10,135 nt of DNA from Bacillota bacterium (GTDB taxonomy: Bacteria; Bacillota_A; Clostridia; Lachnospirales; Bianqueaceae): NCBI GenBank assembly GCA_017420625.1, contig JAFOIR010000127.1:1-10135 (forward strand). The letters run 5' to 3'. Positions 6,901 to 10,135 of this stretch are shown here, in pieces. Positions within the stretch are counted from its first letter, which is position 1. The number at the start of each line of letters is the position of its first letter. The notes under the pieces were generated by a model, which did no database searches, was not told the DNA's origin, and saw only the letters and a program-made list of their open reading frames with translations. The position numbers and the translations under genes are program-made.

Positions 6901-7259
6901 CTTCCATCCGCCAGCACAGCCAGAACATGATTCCGGTCATGTGTCTGCAGGAAATACTGGATCTCCGCCATACACCACTGCGAGAACTGAAGCTGTGGTG
7001 TACAGATGACGATCAGGAATTTCGAGTGATCCAATGCATACTTGATGCTGCCTGATAGACTGGCGGATGCAGGCAGTTCATCTTCATCACGAAAGCACAG
7101 GCCAAGCTTTTTGCCGCCTGTGCGATTTCGATACTCCCTGGGTACAACAAAACTCTCGATCCTTTTCTGGATCCGGATAGCCGCTTCCCGATCCAGCGGC
7201 AGGTGCCGATAACTGATAAAAGCAGCATATGAACGTTCGTCATTCTTTGGTGGTGTCAT
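3903..7259 (-). CDS. Membrane-anchored TIR-domain protein with large C-terminal beta-propeller region
   Basis: This 1118-residue protein starts with a TIR domain (about 8-150). It has the opening AAFISYRH (12-19), the FRDEDELP loop (56-63), the SKFLIVICTP strand (79-88) and QWCMAEI (94-100). Glu99 in the W-C-x-x-E motif is at the place of the catalytic glutamate of NAD-cleaving TIR domains, so enzymatic activity is plausible. A basic stretch (REHRARANR, 184-192) precedes a single membrane helix (about 193-214). By the positive-inside rule this puts the TIR domain in the cytoplasm and the rest outside. After a short helical stalk (about 216-270), residues about 280-1110 are rich in beta strands, with recurring PQQ/WD40-like blade patterns (for example VLWNV, IRWTYE). 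It may be more than one propeller, perhaps a ligand sensor. ATG 7259-7257 has a modest AGGA site at 7267-7271. The gene is monocistronic, and no NAD-sensing or Thoeris-type partner is in view. The domain calls are firm; the role (signalling or defence) is inference. Confidence 0.88.
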   Translation of the reverse strand: MTPPKNDERSYAAFISYRHLPLDREAAIRIQKRIESFVVPREYRNRTGGKKLGLCFRDEDELPASASLSGSIKYALDHSKFLIVICTPQLQFSQWCMAEIQYFLQTHDRNHVLAVLADGRPEQSFPDMLRFIRDFNGNILANVEPLAANISSPDHKINKKSFKKESLRLCAAILGCPFDALWQREHRARANRTLMAMTAGFAVMAVIVGVVLVKNAQISEKNRQLEKNLSTALVDTGIARLEEYDLYGALDDALNAVGSEDPEIYDHRVEKLLNDALGAYLPGKVLCTPMAMQPTDIESLCASENGRIGFSADQVGNILAMDMTKGEVLWNVSLKTTGSPSLYAIGNDLLLCKYPEKLTALSMENGSIRWTYEYHLPNEFQVISDDGRLFAVLDWNMSLEDMTAMLKPGEEDKASVRPESAVDMEIDVLDTTSGELAYRYLLPEESYHIYIDPDDKIYDCSGDFSDDNTALTFALPALMEQGRGVMLIQGTYDSGYQLSVIDELQTQPDMILGVETSVDKSSVYWALTKGKSLYSIICYANQEKEPITQKIDYSLSSPNGTDSDYYHQERPYLPMLTSENHVVLTSRNTIYLIDRKEGTLRYYMTLESPVVSAIWENRNEEKLEILTRNGHLVTYQLAYGGEEAFRGCYYWDVPVEDISAVYRSYHQTGDIYGDYILVSSDVQPGYMLVLNVGYDKDYKSVPVESSTNCAYAQPTPSGDQMMFFFPDRQDETVVHVKTIDIRTGTIQEEAAVSLAPFGFWQQEQSLRPLPTDNSHFLLYGRIYGLDGSVTEINPDPEDDQKYLAAVLQDGQLLYICRTEPTGQSIPSFPIGSEIIWTAPDCYLNGRQMEDCSSIEDGIAMQYSSYDNFTGHYTVGSNGWIAGWGNALMLEEVSAATEYMPGFYKTVVSENMVIAAKNIKTGYKVEIRDEAEGVEVTHMVSSNTKPYLAAAYEQGSLGLYDLRLEKGYLLTDTVLYARGEIQELCFSDSDRYLLVLTVNGRVDCYDVETREKVFSLSHAFGESSEDRIDRFFALEEAENNRLVLIAANESGKTDYDSYRAKYWTTVLDIDSWAVTLQTDDICWWSDKHDQAVIASGTVIGTCTIHTLKDLTEWARSVKD
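3915..3942 (+). terminator. Possible terminator of the GH43 gene, inside the TIR coding end
   Basis: A perfect 7-bp stem (AGACCTG 3915-3921 with CAGGTCT 3933-3939), an 11-base loop and a short T run (3939-3942) begin nine bases after the GH43 stop. The whole element lies within the last codons of the convergent TIR gene. The T tract is short, and on the minus strand none follows the stem. Confidence 0.45.
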
Positions 7260-7306
7260 AGCGGATTCCTATTCGGTGAATTTGGGTAAAAGGTGGATTT
7301 GAGTTC

Positions 7307-7334
7307 ATTATATCATAAGAAAAAGCCGCAAGAA
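7307..7334 (-). promoter_or_regulatory. TIR gene promoter with extended -10, abutting the upstream terminator
   Basis: On the minus strand TATAAT (7312-7307) is preceded by TGA, giving the extended -10 form TGnTATAAT. The best -35, TTCTTG (7334-7329), is 16 bases upstream and lies in the descending arm of the terminator at 7317-7364. The transcript would have a leader of about 40 bases. Confidence 0.55.
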
Positions 7335-7364
7335 ATTCCTTTTTCAGGAGCTCTTGCGGCTTTT
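7317..7364 (-). terminator. Rho-independent terminator of the hxlR-yciI operon
   Basis: A perfect 13-bp inverted repeat (7321-7333 with 7352-7364, core GCCGCAAGA) has an 18-base loop and is followed on the minus strand by TTTTTCTT (7324-7317). It begins 15 bases after the stop of the YciI-like gene. The opposite strand also has four Ts after the stem, but no plus-strand gene needs it. Confidence 0.9.
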
Positions 7365-7378
7365 GAATGCTCTCTTGC

Positions 7379-7675
7379 TTATACAGACTGATTATTGATC
7401 ACGACTGCGTTGTACCGGTCGATCCGTACATCTTCCCAGACATGCTCGGTATAGTACGGCTCATTGGCCAGATACTCATCCAGCTGATCTCGGTTTTCAA
7501 AGTCAAGAACCAGAACAGAACCAGCCATCTTGCCCTCGTCATCCAGGATACCGCCGGCGATGACTACCTGCCCCTTTGCCTTCATCCGGGCAATATTCTC
7601 CAGATGACCCGGCCGGACACTCATTCTCTTTTCCAGCATGTTCTTTCCGTCATGAGCCACAACAACAAACTGCAT
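7379..7675 (-). CDS. YciI-like (YCII-related domain) protein
   Basis: This is a 98-residue cytoplasmic protein of the YCII-related family, small alpha/beta-barrel-type proteins with a conserved His/Asp pocket and largely unknown reactions. The visible family pattern is the opening MQFVVVAHDG, His24 in RPGHLENI (21-28), GGILDDEG (41-48), GSVLVLDFEN, and the LANEPY segment near 70. Asp9, Asp45 and His24 are the best candidates for pocket residues. Translation is strongly signalled by AGGAGGAAG (7688-7680), four bases before the ATG. It lies 14 bases downstream of the HxlR gene and is certainly in the same operon, so it may be part of that regulator's response. Whether it is an enzyme or a ligand-binding accessory cannot be said. 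Confidence 0.85.
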   Translation of the reverse strand: MQFVVVAHDGKNMLEKRMSVRPGHLENIARMKAKGQVVIAGGILDDEGKMAGSVLVLDFENRDQLDEYLANEPYYTEHVWEDVRIDRYNAVVINNQSV

Positions 7676-7689
7676 AATACTTCCTCCTC

Positions 7690-8070
7690 TTACTTTTCTT
7701 CACAATGACGGCTTTCTTCCCGGATCTGTTCCTCACCCCAGTCGCGAAGAGCCAGAAGCACCGGCAGAAGCGTTGTTCCTTTACAGCTTAACTTATATTC
7801 TACCTTCGGCGGAATACAGTTATACTGGATCCGCTCGATCATCCCATGCCCTTCCAGTTCGTCCAGCGTTTTGGAAAGCATAGCGTCTGTAAGCTTCAAT
7901 GCTTTGCGGATCTCTGAAAACCGCATCGGCTGGTCACTTTTTGCCAGCTGCCAGAGGATCGGGATCTTCCATTTCTGTCCGATGACCGAGACGGCATACA
8001 TGATAGGACAAATATTGCCGCCTTCCCGGATCCTTTCCAGAATCTGTTGATACTTTTCTTCACACGTCAT
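7690..8070 (-). CDS. HxlR-family winged helix-turn-helix transcriptional regulator
   Basis: This is a 126-residue DNA-binding regulator. It matches the HxlR pattern: CPIMYAVSVIGQKWKIPIL (21-39), MRFSEIRKAL (49-58), the recognition-helix region LTDAMLSKTLDELEGHGMIER (about 60-80), and the wing with PPKVEYKLS. Cys21, just before the first conserved helix, is where HypR- and YodB-type members keep their redox- or electrophile-sensing cysteine; Cys3 and Cys122 are further cysteines. HxlR proteins bind as dimers to inverted repeats and often regulate themselves and a divergent neighbour. Here the divergent neighbour is an amino-acid importer, and suitable repeats lie at 8086-8103 and 8103-8164. 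The ribosome binding site is weak (AAGG about 10 bases before the ATG at 8070-8068). Family identity is secure; the signal sensed is unknown. Confidence 0.93.
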   Translation of the reverse strand: MTCEEKYQQILERIREGGNICPIMYAVSVIGQKWKIPILWQLAKSDQPMRFSEIRKALKLTDAMLSKTLDELEGHGMIERIQYNCIPPKVEYKLSCKGTTLLPVLLALRDWGEEQIREESRHCEEK

Positions 8071-8085
8071 TTCAAAAAAACCTTC

Positions 8086-8103
8086 ACTATTAAAAAAGAT
8101 AGT
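8086..8103. repeat. Small inverted repeat, candidate HxlR operator
   Basis: ACTAT (8086-8090) and ATAGT (8099-8103) form a perfect inverted repeat with an 8-base AT-rich spacer. It lies between the hxlR start codon and the divergent promoters, in the expected leader of hxlR. HxlR-type operators are often short ACTAT/ATAGT-like palindromes, but the match here is inferred. Confidence 0.35.
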
Positions 8104-8105
8104 AC

Positions 8106-8134
8106 TTGCAAAAAGAATTGTTATGTGTTATCAT
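8106..8134 (+). promoter_or_regulatory. Promoter of the amino-acid importer operon
   Basis: TTGCAA (8106-8111), exactly 17 bases, then TATCAT (8129-8134). The start point would be near 8141, leaving a leader of about 58 bases with CAGGAGG at 8184-8190. The -35 box lies in the left arm of the 11-bp inverted repeat. Confidence 0.55.
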
Positions 8135-8161
8135 TGTACTCCGAAAGGTTGCATTTTGCAA
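8133..8161 (-). promoter_or_regulatory. Promoter of the hxlR-yciI operon
   Basis: On the minus strand TTGCAA (8161-8156), exactly 17 bases, then TACAAT (8138-8133). It faces the importer promoter and the two -10 boxes share positions 8133-8134, so polymerase should not be able to occupy both at once. The transcript would begin near 8126. Confidence 0.5.
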
Positions 8162-8198
8162 GTATTTTTTGGAAATTTTATGACAGGAGGCGCTTGTT

Positions 8199-9002
8199 AT
8201 GACCAAAAAAATGATGGCATTATTCCTTGTTCTGACGCTCGCAATCGCAGCTTTATGCGGCTGCAGCAAACAGGGATCTGCAGATGGTGATTTGCTTAAC
8301 ACCATCAAGCAGCGTGGATATATCATTGTCGGTACCGAAGGAACCTGGAGTCCCTACACCTATCACGATGATAAAGATCAGCTGGTCGGCTTTGAAGTAG
8401 AAGTCGCCAAGTATATTGCAGACTATATTGGTGTAGACATCCAGTATACCGAAACCGCATGGAGCTCCATCTTTGCAGCACTCGACGCAGGTCAGATCGA
8501 CATCGTGGCCAACAGCGTTTCCTATAATGAAGAACGAGCTCAGAAGTATGACTTCTCTGAACCCTACAACTACACCCAGTATGCGATCATGACCCTCGTG
8601 GACAACGATGAGATCAACTCCCTCGCAGATGTCGAAGGAAAAGTTTCCGCCAACGATCCCACCAGTACGATTGGTATGTTCGCTGAGGAAAACGGCGTCA
8701 TCTTTGACGAGGTCAAGGAAGCTGCTCAGGCAATCAGCGAAGTCAAGAACGGCCGTGCGGAGGTCACCTTCAGTACCACCGTTGGTTTTGCAGACTACTT
8801 CAAGAATCATCCGGATGAGGCTGCTCTGTTCAAAGTGATCGTTGTCAGCGATCCGGAACCTAATGCTTATATTCCCTGCCTTAAGGGCAATGAAGAGTTC
8901 ATTAAAGTTGTCAATGAGGCGCTTGCTCAGGCCAGAGCTGACGGAACCCTGTCCGCTCTTGCACTGAAGTATTTTGATGTTGATACAACAACCGGAAAGT
9001 AA
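8199..9002 (+). CDS. Amino-acid ABC transporter substrate-binding lipoprotein (cystine/polar amino-acid type)
   Basis: This 267-residue family 3 solute-binding protein captures an amino acid outside the cell and delivers it to the permease encoded next. Residues 1-22 are a lipoprotein signal with lipobox L-C-G-C, the acylated residue being Cys22. The mature part shows VGTEGTWSPYTY (44-55), LVGFEVEVAKYIA (62-74), the FAALDAGQIDIVANSVS segment, and EERAQKYDFSEPY (111-123). Arg113 is expected to bind the substrate carboxylate. The pattern is closest to cystine-binding TcyA/FliY proteins, but specificity cannot be proven by eye. CAGGAGG (8184-8190) is eight bases before the ATG. It heads a three-gene operon driven from 8106-8134 and is divergent from hxlR. 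Confidence 0.93.
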   Translation: MTKKMMALFLVLTLAIAALCGCSKQGSADGDLLNTIKQRGYIIVGTEGTWSPYTYHDDKDQLVGFEVEVAKYIADYIGVDIQYTETAWSSIFAALDAGQIDIVANSVSYNEERAQKYDFSEPYNYTQYAIMTLVDNDEINSLADVEGKVSANDPTSTIGMFAEENGVIFDEVKEAAQAISEVKNGRAEVTFSTTVGFADYFKNHPDEAALFKVIVVSDPEPNAYIPCLKGNEEFIKVVNEALAQARADGTLSALALKYFDVDTTTGK

Positions 9003-9011
9003 TTTCTTACA

Positions 9012-9674
9012 ATGAATGAACGAATTCTCACTGAACTTTTAGAGTCCTTCTGGAAGCTTTTCATGGTCGGCGTGAAGGTCACGATTCCTCTCACGCTGGC
9101 CACTTTCACTACCGGACTTCTGATCGCCTTTTTCGTTGCACTGATGCAGATCGCAAAAGTGCCCATCATGAAGCGTCTGGTCAGGGTCTACATCTGGATC
9201 ATTCGATGCACCCCCATGATCGTACAGCTGTTCATCGTCTACTTTGGTCTTCCCACCATTGGCATCAAGTTCAACTCATTTACCAGTGCGTGGATCGTCA
9301 TGTCGCTCAGTATCGGCGCATACTGTTCGGAGACTGTCCGTGCTGCCATTGAATCTGTCCCGATCGGGCAGCTTGAAGCATGCTACTGCGATGGTCTGAC
9401 CTTCTGGCAGGCGATGATCCATGTCATCGTACCTCAGGCGCTACGTACTGCGTTCCCGCCGCTGAGCAACTCTCTCATCGGACTGGTCAAGGATACCTCT
9501 CTGGCGTATAGCGTTGCACTGGTCGAGATCCTTGCTACCGCTCAGAGAATCGCAGCCAGGACCTATGACTATTTCTGGCTGTATCTGGAAGCCGGCGTGA
9601 TCTACCTGATCTTCTGTTCCGTTCTGACCGTCCTTCAGCGGAAAGCGGAAACGGCACTGGAGAGGAGACGATAA
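9012..9674 (+). CDS. Amino-acid ABC transporter permease (HisM/TcyB type)
   Basis: This 220-residue inner-membrane subunit forms the translocation path of the importer. Hydrophobic segments lie at about 18-46, 58-80, 91-105, 152-172 and 186-208, matching the five-helix HisMQ type. The EAA loop that docks on the ATPase is at 122-141 (Glu122, Ala123, Gly128, Val140-Pro141), with the family-typical RAAIESVP just before it. The gene follows the binding protein after nine bases. Its ribosome binding site is weak (GGAAAG at 8994-8999, 12 bases before ATG 9012), which hints at translation partly dependent on the upstream gene. Length is normal. Its partner as cystine or another polar amino acid importer is inferred from the binding protein. 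Confidence 0.94.
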   Translation: MNERILTELLESFWKLFMVGVKVTIPLTLATFTTGLLIAFFVALMQIAKVPIMKRLVRVYIWIIRCTPMIVQLFIVYFGLPTIGIKFNSFTSAWIVMSLSIGAYCSETVRAAIESVPIGQLEACYCDGLTFWQAMIHVIVPQALRTAFPPLSNSLIGLVKDTSLAYSVALVEILATAQRIAARTYDYFWLYLEAGVIYLIFCSVLTVLQRKAETALERRR

Positions 9675-9675
9675 G

Positions 9676-10135
9676 ATGCTGACTCTGAAAAATGTATGCA
9701 AAAAGTTCGGTGATAATGTCGTTCTGAACAATGTCAGTCTGGAAGTCAATCAGGGTGACGTGGTCGCGATCCTCGGCCCCAGCGGTTCCGGCAAGACGAC
9801 CCTTCTTCGCTGCGCCGGATATCTGACCAAGGCGGACAGCGGTACACTCATCCTGGATGATCATCAGTATGATATGAAAAAGATCTCTTCCAAGGAACTG
9901 AGAGAATACCGTCAGAAAGTCGGCTTTGTATTCCAGAATTTCAATCTGTATGGCAACAAGACGGCACTCGGAAATGTCACTTTAGGTCTTCGGGTTGCTC
10001 AGAAAATGCCAAAGGCACAGGCTGAAGAGATCGGCAAAAAGCTGCTGGAACGGGTAGGCCTGGCGGATCGTATGGATTATTATCCTTCCAAGCTCTCCGG
10101 CGGTCAGCAGCAGCGTGTTTCGATAGCGCGTGCGC
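9676..10135 (+). CDS. Amino-acid ABC transporter ATP-binding protein, N-terminal 153 residues (cut by window edge)
   Basis: This cytoplasmic ATPase powers the importer. It opens MLTLKNVCKKFGDNVVL. Walker A, GPSGSGKTT, is at 34-42 with Lys40. The Q-loop glutamine is Gln87 (in VFQNFNL), and the signature LSGGQQQR is at 140-147. Walker B and the H-loop lie beyond the right edge; the family is usually about 240-250 residues. The ATG at 9676 follows the permease stop by one base and has AGAGGAG at 9661-9667, inside the end of the permease gene. It is clearly co-transcribed and co-regulated with the two upstream genes. The usual 'LYPHMT' stretch after the Q-loop reads LYGNKT here, a minor variation. 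Confidence 0.96.
   Translation, partial: MLTLKNVCKKFGDNVVLNNVSLEVNQGDVVAILGPSGSGKTTLLRCAGYLTKADSGTLILDDHQYDMKKISSKELREYRQKVGFVFQNFNLYGNKTALGNVTLGLRVAQKMPKAQAEEIGKKLLERVGLADRMDYYPSKLSGGQQQRVSIARA

Larger units (their letters stand above)
8103..8164. repeat. 11-bp inverted repeat enclosing both divergent promoters
   Basis: TACTTGCAAAA (8103-8113) is repeated in perfect inverse at 8154-8164, 40 bases apart. Each arm contains the TTGCAA -35 box of one of the two opposed promoters. The right arm also overlaps a local palindrome, TTGCA-TTT-TGCAA (8149-8161). The left arm lies upstream of the plus transcript, so the pair acts as DNA, not as an RNA hairpin of that transcript. Confidence 0.6.

Noticed and set aside
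3903..7259. Thoeris (ThsA/ThsB) or another complete known TIR defence operon
   Set aside because: There is no SIR2-SLOG or macro-domain effector and no second defence gene in the window; the neighbours are metabolic and regulatory genes.
8253..8810. Minus-strand 185-residue frame inside the substrate-binding protein gene
   Set aside because: It is antisense to a clear family member and has no promoter, ribosome binding site or recognisable domain.

Overview
The window looks like chromosome from a low- to mid-GC Bacillota, probably a gut or other host-associated anaerobe of the Clostridia/Erysipelotrichia type. The evidence is gene content (HxlR regulator, lipoprotein substrate-binding protein for an amino-acid ABC importer, intracellular GH43 glycosidase, membrane TIR protein), strong AGGAGG-type ribosome binding sites, sigma-A-like promoters and a TTG start on metK. 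Genus cannot be fixed from sequence alone. No IS element, CRISPR array, tRNA or rRNA was seen.

Layout. (1) 1-508, minus: 5' part of metK, cut by the left edge. (2) 707-1709, plus: an unrecognised charged protein carried on two frames. The first frame ends in CTT-TGA-C, the same heptamer as the RF2 (prfB) +1 frameshift site, and the +1 frame stays open for another 131 residues; a strong bidirectional terminator follows. (3) 1799-2215, minus: a DNPH1/Rcl-like deoxynucleotide N-hydrolase, divergent from (4) 2287-3906, plus: an intracellular GH43 beta-xylosidase/arabinofuranosidase. (5) 3903-7259, minus: a large membrane protein with an N-terminal TIR domain, one transmembrane helix and a long probably extracytoplasmic beta-propeller region; it converges on the GH43 gene with overlapping stop codons. 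(6) 7379-8070, minus: a hxlR-type regulator followed by a YciI-like protein, ending in a strong terminator that abuts the TIR promoter. (7) 8199-10135, plus: a polar amino-acid (cystine-like) ABC importer in the order binding lipoprotein, permease, ATPase; the ATPase runs off the right edge.

How the parts may work together. The hxlR-yciI operon and the importer are divergent and share a compact control region. Two opposed promoters overlap at their -10 boxes, and both TTGCAA -35 boxes lie inside the arms of an 11-bp perfect inverted repeat. This suggests, as inference, that one regulator controls both directions. The TIR gene stands alone with its own promoter and has no obvious partner gene in the window. 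The other genes look like independent housekeeping or metabolic units.

Most deserving of a second look: the possible programmed +1 frameshift at 1310-1316, the transmembrane TIR-propeller protein, and the symmetric promoter/operator at 8103-8164.
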